A program made the translations under genes and the position numbers. Positions 1-6,493 of a DNA stretch of 7,468 nt are shown piece by piece. A model generated the notes under the pieces. That model had not been told where the DNA came from and did no database searches. It saw only the letters and a list, made by a program, of their open reading frames with translations. Origin of the DNA: Thermoplasmata archaeon M9B1D (GTDB lineage Archaea; Thermoplasmatota; E2; DHVEG-1); the NCBI GenBank assembly GCA_002900535.1, contig MUGC01000056.1, positions 1-7,468 of the forward strand. Reading direction: 5' to 3'. Each line of letters opens with the position of its first letter. Positions within the stretch are counted from its first letter, which is position 1.

Positions 1-20
1 AATTTTACATACATGGGCAT
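1..20 (-). CDS. 5' end of an unidentified gene running off the left edge
   Basis: Only six codons lie in the window: ATG at 20-18, reading M-P-M-Y-V-K, then the sequence ends. The start is supported by a near-perfect Shine-Dalgarno sequence AAGGAGG at 36-30 on the minus strand, nine bases upstream, and by a TATA-like promoter further upstream. A second in-frame ATG (14-12) is possible, with 15-base spacing, but is less well placed. Nothing can be said about the product. The gene has the same orientation as the pheT-to-radical-SAM block but probably has its own promoter. Confidence 0.55.
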
Positions 21-29
21 TATTTTTAG

Positions 30-36
30 CCTCCTT
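30..36 (-). promoter_or_regulatory. Strong Shine-Dalgarno site for the left-edge gene
   Basis: The minus strand reads AAGGAGG, followed by a nine-base spacer CTAAAAATA and then ATG. This is the best ribosome-binding match on the minus strand and is what makes the truncated left-edge gene believable. Confidence 0.6.
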
Positions 37-53
37 ATTTAGCTTTCATAGAT

Positions 54-71
54 ACTTCTTCTATAAGAAGT
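54..71 (-). repeat. Short hairpin in the leader of the left-edge gene
   Basis: A perfect inverted repeat forms a 7-bp stem (ACTTCTT at 54-60 and AAGAAGT at 65-71) with a four-base loop. It lies between the TATA-like box and the Shine-Dalgarno site of the left-edge gene. If transcription starts the usual 25 or so bases after the TATA box, the hairpin would sit at the very 5' end of that mRNA. There is no U-tract directly after the stem, so a bacterial-type terminator is unlikely. The stem is AT-rich and short, so chance is possible. Confidence 0.35.
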
Positions 72-93
72 GTAAAGCCTTGAATGTAGGTCT

Positions 94-101
94 TATATAA
101 A
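94..101 (-). promoter_or_regulatory. Archaeal TATA box for the left-edge gene
   Basis: The minus strand reads TTTATATA here, a close match to the archaeal TATA consensus. Just upstream is an A-rich stretch (CTGAAAAACA) that could act as the BRE, the TFB recognition element. The expected transcription start is around 70-73, giving a leader of about 50 bases before the ATG at 20. The box lies directly after the stop codon of the radical SAM gene (120-122), so the left-edge gene is probably expressed separately from, or in addition to, the upstream operon. Confidence 0.5.
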
Positions 102-119
102 AATGTTTTTCAGAGGATG

Positions 120-1235
120 TCAGAAGGGTAATGGGGTTTTTTCTACTTCTAGTCCATCTGCTGTTGGGTATTCTTCTATTAGAAAGCACTTCATATCTTT
201 TTTTACTAGACGACTTGCAATTTTTTCGAGAACCCAAGCTGCAATCTCTATTCTATTTTTTTTCTTATTTAAAAAAATCAAGTTATTGTCGATTTTAAAT
301 TCTTCAATCAAAATTTTATAGATTTGATCAAGGGTTATCCTATCAGAATAAACCACACCTTTTAAAAAAGTACCGTCCTTGGTTATTAAATCACTTTTCT
401 TTGCAGTATTTTTTGCTCTTCTTTTAATTCTATTTCTAAGTTGTATACCATCTTTAAAAGATGATGAACAATAATGAATTCCAATATCTATATTTTCTTT
501 TGAAGCAAATTCAATAACTCTATAAGCTGTTTCCTGGCTGCCTTTTACAGCAGCCGAAATATCATCTTTAACAGTAAATCCCTTTTTATTTAATTCATTT
601 GCATTTGTCTCAGAAAATTCAAGCTCGTTTAGATTAACCCAACATAAATTATTATCGTTAGACCATTTAATAAGAGATAAAATTTCATTTTCCATATTTG
701 GTATTGCAGGAATCTCAATTGCAACATCACAACCATTATCTAATGAATTTCTAATTGATTTTTTTAAAAAGCTTTTTTCCATATTATTCCAAAAAGCAGG
801 CATTGGATGAAATCTTATTTCATCTAAACCTGCTTTTATTAAATCATTTGTATATTCATAATTTTTCATACCGCTTGTATAAAGATGAATATGGAAATTC
901 GTTCCAAATTCATCTTTTAAAAGTTTTATATATTTCTTAGTACGACTCCAGACAGCAAGTGGATCTCCACCTGTAATTCCAGCACCTGTTGCTCCAATAT
1001 ATCTAGCTTCAAGAATCAGTTTTTCTGTATCGTTTTCGTCAGAAAGTTCCCATTCATCTGCAAAAATACGATCTTTCCCTTTTTTTTCTTTGCTTAAAGG
1101 GCAATAATAACAATTTGCAGGGCAAAGACCGGTTATTAAGACAACAAGCTTTGAGCCTTTAGCACACATTTTACAACCAGGTGACAAAGGGTTTATAAAA
1201 ATACTTTCTTTAAGCCATTTGTTTACCTTACTCAT
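120..1235 (-). CDS. COG2108-type archaeal radical SAM protein, function unknown
   Basis: The product has 371 residues. It carries the radical SAM cluster motif CPANCYYC (C38, C42, C45), which binds the [4Fe-4S] cluster that cleaves S-adenosylmethionine, and a GGDP motif at 89-92 in the SAM-binding strand. An extra CxxC pair (C21, C24) precedes the core, and H254-Y-C256 lies after it, so a second metal site is possible. The C-terminal EEYPT...LEVE motif (354-365) is, as I recall, a trait of the COG2108 family, described as related to pyruvate formate-lyase activating enzyme. The substrate is unknown to me. It is the last gene of the pheT-ncsA-radB block. It starts three bases after the radB stop, and those three bases are a second in-frame TAA. 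No convincing Shine-Dalgarno sequence precedes it, so coupled translation is likely. It is soluble, with no signal peptide or membrane segment. Confidence 0.85.
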   Translation of the reverse strand: MSKVNKWLKESIFINPLSPGCKMCAKGSKLVVLITGLCPANCYYCPLSKEKKGKDRIFADEWELSDENDTEKLILEARYIGATGAGITGGDPLAVWSRTKKYIKLLKDEFGTNFHIHLYTSGMKNYEYTNDLIKAGLDEIRFHPMPAFWNNMEKSFLKKSIRNSLDNGCDVAIEIPAIPNMENEILSLIKWSNDNNLCWVNLNELEFSETNANELNKKGFTVKDDISAAVKGSQETAYRVIEFASKENIDIGIHYCSSSFKDGIQLRNRIKRRAKNTAKKSDLITKDGTFLKGVVYSDRITLDQIYKILIEEFKIDNNLIFLNKKKNRIEIAAWVLEKIASRLVKKDMKCFLIEEYPTADGLEVEKTPLPF

Positions 1236-1238
1236 TTA

Positions 1239-1898
1239 TTATTCCAATCCATTTGAAGTTATTGTAAAAACAGATGTTTTTCCTTCAGGTTGAGAACGGT
1301 GTTTTACAATAGTTGCGTTTCTTTTACCCATTTGACTGTTTTTTTCAATTTTTAAAACAGTTTTTGTCATATGATCTGTTTCTCTATGAGTAAATGGTTT
1401 TATTTCTCCACTTTTATCTGTATAGACTTGTTCTGAAATTAAAACAAAAAATTCTTTTTTTCTTGCAGCCATTTGAAGATTTGCCATCTGACGTAAGAAA
1501 GAGCGCATTGTTGCATCCTTATCTTCTTCAAGATTTATTCTATAAAAAAGGTTTATTGTATCTATTACAATTAGCTCAATATTTTCAAGATTTATTGCAT
1601 CGTTTATCATTTTCTCCTGATCTTCAAAAGAGTTTGGACTAAAAAATAAAATATTATCAAGTATTTTTTTAAAATCATAATTTCTTTCACATAATTGTTT
1701 GAGTCTTTCCATAGACACACCCTCAGTATCTATGAATGCGACTTTTTGCCCCTGACTTGTACATTCCCTTGTTGCCTGCAGACAAAGATTTGTTTTTCCA
1801 CTGCCTGCTTCGCCGTAAATCATTGTAATTGTTCCGTTTTCAAGGCCTCCACCCAATAAATCATCAAGAGGTTTGCATTTAAGTTTTAGTTTTTTCAT
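1239..1898 (-). CDS. radB: DNA repair and recombination protein RadB
   Basis: This 219-residue RecA-fold ATPase consists of essentially the core domain alone, the expected size for RadB, a euryarchaeal paralogue of RadA. It lacks the N-terminal helix-hairpin-helix domain of RadA. Visible motifs are the RadB-like opening with PLDDLLGGGLE (10-20), Walker A GEAGSGKT (29-36), a FIDTEG strand (55-60), Walker B LIVID (109-113), and the C-terminal KHRSQPEG segment (199-206). Family members bind DNA and the Hjc resolvase and are thought to assist RadA in homologous recombination; they have weak or no strand-exchange activity of their own. It lies 41 bases after ncsA/ttuA and ends with tandem TAA codons just before the radical SAM gene. 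The upstream gap is AT-rich with no Shine-Dalgarno sequence. The general KaiC-like ATPase family is the main alternative, but size and motifs favour RadB. Confidence 0.9.
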   Translation of the reverse strand: MKKLKLKCKPLDDLLGGGLENGTITMIYGEAGSGKTNLCLQATRECTSQGQKVAFIDTEGVSMERLKQLCERNYDFKKILDNILFFSPNSFEDQEKMINDAINLENIELIVIDTINLFYRINLEEDKDATMRSFLRQMANLQMAARKKEFFVLISEQVYTDKSGEIKPFTHRETDHMTKTVLKIEKNSQMGKRNATIVKHRSQPEGKTSVFTITSNGLE

Positions 1899-1939
1899 TT
1901 AATTAAAATAAGTCAGTGTATATTTGAATAAAAAACTTT

Positions 1940-2854
1940 TCACATAATCTTTTTTCTAAGAATACATGCTTTACAAAGCATTTGAGAAGTAGGTTCACCA
2001 CAATCTTTGCATTTATTTAAATCTACAGGTGGGTACATATCTATTAAAACATCTTTTATACTATCATAAGAATTTAGAATGCTGTAACGTGTGCCAGGTT
2101 TTTTGTATTCCAAGTTATCAATTATGTCTCTAAAATCACCACGTAGCGCTCTTGTTGAATATGGGCATTCTGCATCGTGATATTCAATTTTTTTTAAGAT
2201 TGCATAAAGAGTATCTTCTTTTTCTGGAATAGTTCGAAGTGGAAACATCCTTGGAACAAGACCAGGTTGAACTTTTTTATGAGGACCTAGTCTAGCAAGT
2301 TTTTTAACATCACCATTTACAAAATTCATTAGAATCGACTGTGCCATATCATCGAGATTATGACCTGTCACAATTTTATCTAAATCAAGTTCTTTTGATT
2401 TATTATTTAGACATAATCTTCTAAAAACACCACAATAACTACATTCACCAAGTTCATCTTGTTTTTTTGCTATTTCATCCATTGTAATACCAATTTCATC
2501 TTTAAATGAAGTAGTATAATGTTTAATACCTAGTTTTTTACAATTTTCTTTTGCTAAAATAAGACTTTTATCACGATAACCTTTGATCCCTTCATCAACT
2601 GTAATACCACAAAGTTCAATATTTGATCTTCTTGAAAAAATATCATAAATAACATGGAGCGCTACGACACTATCTTTTCCACCTGAAACTGCAACACCAA
2701 TTTTACTATCACATTGTGTTTTTCCTTGTTTTTTAATATCTTTTTTTACACGCCTTTCAAAATAATTTATAAAATGTTCACTGCATAAATGAGTTCCATT
2801 ATAACGAACAAATGTAATCGCAGGTTTTTTGCATTTACTACAAGTCTTTGCCAT
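1940..2854 (-). CDS. ncsA: tRNA 2-thiolation enzyme, NcsA/TtuA (Ncs6) family
   Basis: This PP-loop enzyme adenylates a tRNA uridine and inserts sulfur. Family members make 2-thiouridine at U34 (NcsA/Ncs6) or at U54 (TtuA), usually with a ubiquitin-like sulfur carrier. Numbered from the ATG at 2854 (304 residues), an N-terminal zinc site is C5, C8, C24, H27. The PP-loop SGGKDS is at 57-62. The three cysteines expected to hold a catalytic Fe-S cluster are C138, C141 and C230. TGHNLDD is at 163-169, and a C-terminal zinc site is C282, C285, C294, C297. All key residues are present. A TTG two codons upstream (2860) would extend the frame but has no ribosome-site support, so I chose the ATG. The gene lies 33 bases after pheT. 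The sequence alone does not settle position 34 versus 54, so the symbol is provisional. Confidence 0.88.
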   Translation of the reverse strand: MAKTCSKCKKPAITFVRYNGTHLCSEHFINYFERRVKKDIKKQGKTQCDSKIGVAVSGGKDSVVALHVIYDIFSRRSNIELCGITVDEGIKGYRDKSLILAKENCKKLGIKHYTTSFKDEIGITMDEIAKKQDELGECSYCGVFRRLCLNNKSKELDLDKIVTGHNLDDMAQSILMNFVNGDVKKLARLGPHKKVQPGLVPRMFPLRTIPEKEDTLYAILKKIEYHDAECPYSTRALRGDFRDIIDNLEYKKPGTRYSILNSYDSIKDVLIDMYPPVDLNKCKDCGEPTSQMLCKACILRKKIM

Positions 2855-2887
2855 TTTCAAACCGTGAATGAATAAAAGGTAAAATAG

Positions 2888-4522
2888 TTATTGATAAAGC
2901 ATATCTATTTGAGCTTCAAAAGCAATAACAGGATATTCTAATTGAAATTCAATAATTGTTTTTGGTTGAATCTCACCAAAAAATCCAATTTCTTGTGAAT
3001 TTACTATAATAGATGCACACCTTCCTTTAATAAAACCTGGATGATCATAATCATTTATTTTAAAATCCACACCTGCTTCTCTTATTATTGCTTCTACAAA
3101 AGATTTGCATTCTGTAAAATTTGATTTAGCATCTATTTTAACGAAACCAAGATGATATCTATTTTTAAAAACTTCATCAACAACTATTCCTAATTCAAAA
3201 ATCTGCTGAGGCAGAGAATGGTGCCTGTTTTCACTAAGAATATTCAGTAAAGAAGGAATAAGACTAACACGCATGGTTGAAAACTCTTCACCAATAGGGT
3301 TTTCAAACTGTACTATTTTACCAGGTTTCAAACCCATTTTTTTAAACTCATCATCCTCATTAGAAATTGTAAAGGTAGTAACTTCGTTAAATCCTAAACC
3401 AATCATAGCATTTCTAAGAGCGTTATAGAAATCATATTTTGGAAGTTTTTTACCAAATGTTAATGCTTTAGGAAAATCTGATTCAAATTTACTATAACCA
3501 TAACCTACAGCAACATCTTCAACTAAATCTATTTCATGTAATATATCTGCTCTCCAAGCTGGCATATCAACATTTAAATAATCTTTATTCTCATTAGCAT
3601 CATATCCCATTTTTTCAATACAGTTTTTAACCTTAGCAGTTTTCATATTTGTACCAAGTATCTTATTTACATAAGATACAGATAGTTTAACCTTCGTAGG
3701 TCTCAAATCAGGTGTAATATACGTTTCGTTTCCATCTTTAACAATAGTTGAATAAATCTGTCCACCTCTCTCTGCAAGCGATGTTGTAACAATGTTTAAA
3801 GCATATTTAATCGCTTTTTGATCTATTCCTGTTACATCGATAAAAAGATTAGTTGTGAAAGGAGTAACTTCTGTAAGAGTACCATTAATAATCGGTGGAT
3901 AAGAAAGCACATTATTATTTTTATCAACAATTAATGGATGCTTATCAAAATTTTTGAGTAAATGTGCATAATCAACGCCTTTCTCATGTTTTTCTAAAAT
4001 TTCATTCATGGTCATCGATTCCACTTTATTTAATGGAACAAATTGAACTGAATCTGGATCGACTGCTTTATAGGTAAATGGTGGTTGGACTGGTTCAAAG
4101 TTATGAACGCCAATTGCTACTTTTTTTCGATTTCTACCAAGTCCCATATGAAGTTTTTCTTGTAATTGCATTAGAGATGCAATGAGCTCATCTGTCATTG
4201 TTACATTTTTAACAAGTGCGGTTACAACATAAGGTCTTACTTTTTTTACTGAAGGATCGACATTTATTATAATATCTGATTTTTTTATTTCATATTTTTT
4301 TAATCCTGTTTTAAAACCAAAAAAAGCTCTAGATGCACGAACAATTCCTTCTACTGATGCAAGATCTGGTCTATCTGGAAAAAATTCCATACTTATTTCA
4401 TCATCTTCCACTCCATCTAGATCTGCTCCAATCATAGGGAGTTTTTCTATTAATTCATCTTTTGAAATTTTATATCCAAGAATGTTTATAAAATCATTAT
4501 AGTCAAATGTTACTATAGGCAT
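2888..4522 (-). CDS. pheT: Phenylalanyl-tRNA synthetase beta subunit, archaeal type
   Basis: At 544 residues this is the archaeal/eukaryotic form; bacterial PheT is nearer 800. It works in the cytoplasm as part of the (alpha-beta)2 enzyme that charges tRNA-Phe. The N terminus MPIVTFDYNDF is typical. The segment MEFFPDRPDLASVEGI (45-60) matches the N-terminal B1 region. The B3/B4 region, which houses editing in this family, spans roughly 90-260. The B5 domain spans about 275-345 and includes PAWRADILHEIDLVEDVAVGYGY in pieces at 321-343. The C-terminal synthetase-like domain includes FENPIGEEFSTMR (406-418) and the GFFGEI strand (513-518). The alpha subunit gene pheS is not in the window. It is the first gene of the minus-strand block. 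There is no Shine-Dalgarno sequence before the ATG (the mRNA has CCCCC there), so a leaderless or short-leader transcript is likely. Confidence 0.95.
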   Translation of the reverse strand: MPIVTFDYNDFINILGYKISKDELIEKLPMIGADLDGVEDDEISMEFFPDRPDLASVEGIVRASRAFFGFKTGLKKYEIKKSDIIINVDPSVKKVRPYVVTALVKNVTMTDELIASLMQLQEKLHMGLGRNRKKVAIGVHNFEPVQPPFTYKAVDPDSVQFVPLNKVESMTMNEILEKHEKGVDYAHLLKNFDKHPLIVDKNNNVLSYPPIINGTLTEVTPFTTNLFIDVTGIDQKAIKYALNIVTTSLAERGGQIYSTIVKDGNETYITPDLRPTKVKLSVSYVNKILGTNMKTAKVKNCIEKMGYDANENKDYLNVDMPAWRADILHEIDLVEDVAVGYGYSKFESDFPKALTFGKKLPKYDFYNALRNAMIGLGFNEVTTFTISNEDDEFKKMGLKPGKIVQFENPIGEEFSTMRVSLIPSLLNILSENRHHSLPQQIFELGIVVDEVFKNRYHLGFVKIDAKSNFTECKSFVEAIIREAGVDFKINDYDHPGFIKGRCASIIVNSQEIGFFGEIQPKTIIEFQLEYPVIAFEAQIDMLYQ

Positions 4523-4614
4523 ATGAAGGGGGAATATTTTTTTGATTTATTTGGTTTTGGTAAAAAATTTTATTAAAAAACTTACATTTATGGAAAACTA
4601 CAGTTGGTTACAAT
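4523..4614. promoter_or_regulatory. Divergent promoter region between pheT and the HAD gene
   Basis: This 92-base AT-rich spacer must carry promoters for both operons. The best plus-strand candidate is an A-run (4562-4567) followed by TTTTATTA (4568-4575), which resembles a BRE plus TATA box and would put the start near 4595-4600 with a leader under 20 bases. On the minus strand the same AT core reads TTTAATAAA (4577-4569) and could serve pheT with a start near 4547. Neither start codon has a clear Shine-Dalgarno sequence. A G-run (4528-4532) lies next to the pheT start. No clear operator palindrome was seen. The exact boxes are guesses. Confidence 0.4.
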
Positions 4615-5262
4615 ATGAGCAACTATAAACTCGTTATGTTTGATATGGATGGAACTCTTCTACGTGATAAAGGGATCTTTGTAATTGCTGAAAAAAAAGG
4701 TTTTTTAGATGATTTAATCAGACTATTAAGAAATAGCAGTCAAGAATATTACAAAAGAAGTATTGAAGTTGCAAAGCTGTCTAAAGGCTATAGTTGTTAT
4801 GATTATTTAGAAATTTTCAGAAATTTACCTTTACAGAAAAATGCAAAAAAAGTAATAAAAGAGCTTAGAAAAAAAGGAGTTATAACTGCAATTGCCACAG
4901 ATAGTTATCAATTTTTAGTAGATGATTTAAAAAATCGACTTGGAACTGATTATGCTTTTGGCAATAATCTTATAATAAATGATGGCATTATCACTGGTGA
5001 ATTAGAAATTCAAAATAAAGTTCTAAAAAAAGATTTTAACAGCAGTAAAATATATTCTATATGTAAAAGTTGCGTTCTTGAGCAGCTTTGCAAAGAATTA
5101 AGAATATCAGTTAAGAAAACTATTGCTGTTGGAGATGGAATTGTTGATAAAGGTATGATTCAAAAGGCTGGAATAGGTATTGCATTTAATGCATCAGATG
5201 AGGTTAAGGAAATTGCCAAGGTTGTCACCAACGATTTGATGAAAATATTGGATTATATTTGA
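4615..5262 (+). CDS. SerB-like HAD phosphatase, candidate glucosyl-3-phosphoglycerate phosphatase
   Basis: The product is a 215-residue soluble HAD-superfamily hydrolase with a small helical (C1) cap between motifs I and II, as in phosphoserine phosphatase. Motif I is DMDGT (10-14): D10 is the expected nucleophile and D12 the acid/base. Motif II is T95 in ATDSYQ, where true phosphoserine phosphatases have SGG. Motif III is probably K151, which aligns in spacing with the archaeal SerB lysine. Motif IV is GDGIVD (173-178), with both aspartates kept but the usual asparagine replaced by valine. An unusual cysteine cluster (C150, C153, C159) surrounds K151. The stop codon overlaps the Shine-Dalgarno site of the next gene, gpgS, so the two are co-expressed and probably translationally coupled. 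Context suggests it dephosphorylates the GpgS product; phosphoserine phosphatase is the alternative. The HAD call is firm, the substrate is inferred. Confidence 0.82.
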   Translation: MSNYKLVMFDMDGTLLRDKGIFVIAEKKGFLDDLIRLLRNSSQEYYKRSIEVAKLSKGYSCYDYLEIFRNLPLQKNAKKVIKELRKKGVITAIATDSYQFLVDDLKNRLGTDYAFGNNLIINDGIITGELEIQNKVLKKDFNSSKIYSICKSCVLEQLCKELRISVKKTIAVGDGIVDKGMIQKAGIGIAFNASDEVKEIAKVVTNDLMKILDYI

Positions 5263-5267
5263 GGTGA
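5261..5267 (+). promoter_or_regulatory. Shine-Dalgarno site setting the gpgS start
   Basis: GAGGTGA matches the anti-Shine-Dalgarno end of archaeal 16S rRNA and overlaps the last two bases of the HAD stop codon. It sits five bases before a TTG at 5273. The GTG at 5264 is part of this site itself and has no ribosome-binding sequence of its own, so TTG 5273 is the better start for gpgS. Confidence 0.6.
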
Positions 5268-5272
5268 AATAT

Positions 5273-6472
5273 TTGGATATAAAACAAGAAGAAATTGCAA
5301 CACTTCATGAACTATGTGTTGATAAAAAAAAGATTATGAAAACTGTTAGTGATGCGGCCGATGCAAGGCCAGTCTCCGTTATTATGCCGATGCTTTATAA
5401 AGAAATTAAAAACGATGCATTAGGTAACATTTTAAAAGGTTTAAACAAGTGTAATTATTTAAGAGAAGTAGTAATTCCTCTTGCTGCAAAGGATGAAAAA
5501 GAATTCTTACAAGTTAAACGATTTTTTAGAAATCTGGAAATTCCAAAACTTATAATGTGGTGTAATGGACCTAAAGTCGATAAGATATTATCTGAATTAA
5601 AATCAGAAGGAATAAATCTTTTAAAATACGGGGGGAAAGGAAGAGATGTGTGGCTTGCAATGGGGATTGCAAGTATTCAATCTTATGCAATTGCTCTTCA
5701 CGACGCTGATGTACTTGGGTATACTGAGATGATCCCGACAAAATTGCTATACCCTATTGTAGAACCAGAGCTTGATTTCAAGTTTAACAAAGGATACTAT
5801 GCTCGGGTCAACCTTGAAAAAAAGATAATTTATGGTAGAGTTTTTAGACTTTTTTTGCATCCTCTTCTTAGAGCAATTAAAGATTTAATAGGAAATGAAC
5901 CAAGTTTTATAAGATTTCTACTTTCCTTTAGATATCCAATATCAGGTGAATTTGCATTAACAACCGATTTAGCACGTGATGTTGATATTCCAGGTGATTG
6001 GGGGCTTGAAATTGGAATAATGGCTGAAATGTTTAGAAATGTTCAATCTAAAAGAATTTGTCAAACAGACCTTGGTTTTTATGATCATAAGCACCAAAAA
6101 GTAGGTACTAATGCTACGGGTCTAACAAAAATGTCTAGCGATATTTTAAAGACCCTTTTACGTGTTTTAATAGAAGAAGACAACATTCAAGTTTCACGAG
6201 AATTTTTAATATCTTTAAGAGTCTTATACCAAAGACATGCCCAGGACTATATTAGAAAATATCATGCTGATGCTCATTTCAACAGTCTTAGGTACGATAG
6301 GCACTCTGAAGAAACAATGGTTGAAAAGTTTAGCCAACAAATTATGAAATCTGGTTTAAGTTACATGCGAAAACCAGTAGGTACACGTATACCTGATTGG
6401 TTGCGTACATTATCTGCTCGAAGAAAGATACGCGAACAATTGTTAGAAATCGTTATTTCTGATAATGGATAA
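5273..6472 (+). CDS. gpgS: Glucosyl-3-phosphoglycerate synthase (GT81-like)
   Basis: It is predicted to transfer glucose from an NDP-glucose to 3-phosphoglycerate, the first step of glucosylglycerate synthesis, in the cytoplasm. From the TTG start the product has 399 residues. The GT-A fold is visible as the VSVIMP strand (34-39), KGRDVW (122-127), the metal-binding DAD motif (144-146), KGYYAR (173-178), HPLLRA (196-201), YPISGEFAL (221-229), GDWGLEI (241-247) and DHKHQ (271-275), whose histidines probably join metal or nucleotide binding. This order matches GpgS enzymes of mycobacteria and methanogens. The C-terminal 120 residues are helical and charged. The opening MDIKQEEIATLHEL fits the archaeal family better than the three-codon-longer GTG form at 5264. 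It is flanked by the HAD phosphatase and a second glycosyltransferase 21 bases downstream. Mannosyl-3-phosphoglycerate synthase (GT55) is a less likely alternative. Confidence 0.85.
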   Translation: MDIKQEEIATLHELCVDKKKIMKTVSDAADARPVSVIMPMLYKEIKNDALGNILKGLNKCNYLREVVIPLAAKDEKEFLQVKRFFRNLEIPKLIMWCNGPKVDKILSELKSEGINLLKYGGKGRDVWLAMGIASIQSYAIALHDADVLGYTEMIPTKLLYPIVEPELDFKFNKGYYARVNLEKKIIYGRVFRLFLHPLLRAIKDLIGNEPSFIRFLLSFRYPISGEFALTTDLARDVDIPGDWGLEIGIMAEMFRNVQSKRICQTDLGFYDHKHQKVGTNATGLTKMSSDILKTLLRVLIEEDNIQVSREFLISLRVLYQRHAQDYIRKYHADAHFNSLRYDRHSEETMVEKFSQQIMKSGLSYMRKPVGTRIPDWLRTLSARRKIREQLLEIVISDNG

Positions 6473-6480
6473 TCACATAT

Positions 6481-6484
6481 GGAG
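6481..6484 (+). promoter_or_regulatory. Ribosome-binding site deciding the start of the third gene
   Basis: GGAG lies nine bases before the ATG at 6494. An in-frame ATG at 6479 overlaps this motif and has no Shine-Dalgarno sequence before it, so 6494 is preferred. The alternative would add five residues (MEKAS). Confidence 0.45.
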
Positions 6485-6493
6485 AAAGCTAGT

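Noticed and set aside
54..71. The hairpin as an intrinsic terminator for the minus-strand operon
   Set aside because: There is no U-tract directly after the stem on the minus strand, the stem is AT-rich, and it lies after the TATA box of the next gene, so a leader element is the better reading.
103..321. A 72-codon plus-strand open frame at the left end
   Set aside because: It lies mostly antisense to the 3' end of the radical SAM gene, is low-complexity (Phe, Ile and Ser rich) and has no ribosome site. It is a shadow of the real gene.
755..940. A 61-codon plus-strand open frame
   Set aside because: It is fully antisense to the radical SAM coding region and shows no motif or start signal.
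1394..1642. An 82-codon plus-strand open frame
   Set aside because: It is fully antisense to radB, Leu/Phe-rich from reversed codons, and has no start signal.
4523..4576. A 17-codon plus-strand frame in the divergent spacer (ATG next to the pheT start)
   Set aside because: It has no ribosome site, is Phe/Gly/Lys-rich as expected from AT-rich promoter DNA, and overlaps the likely promoter boxes.
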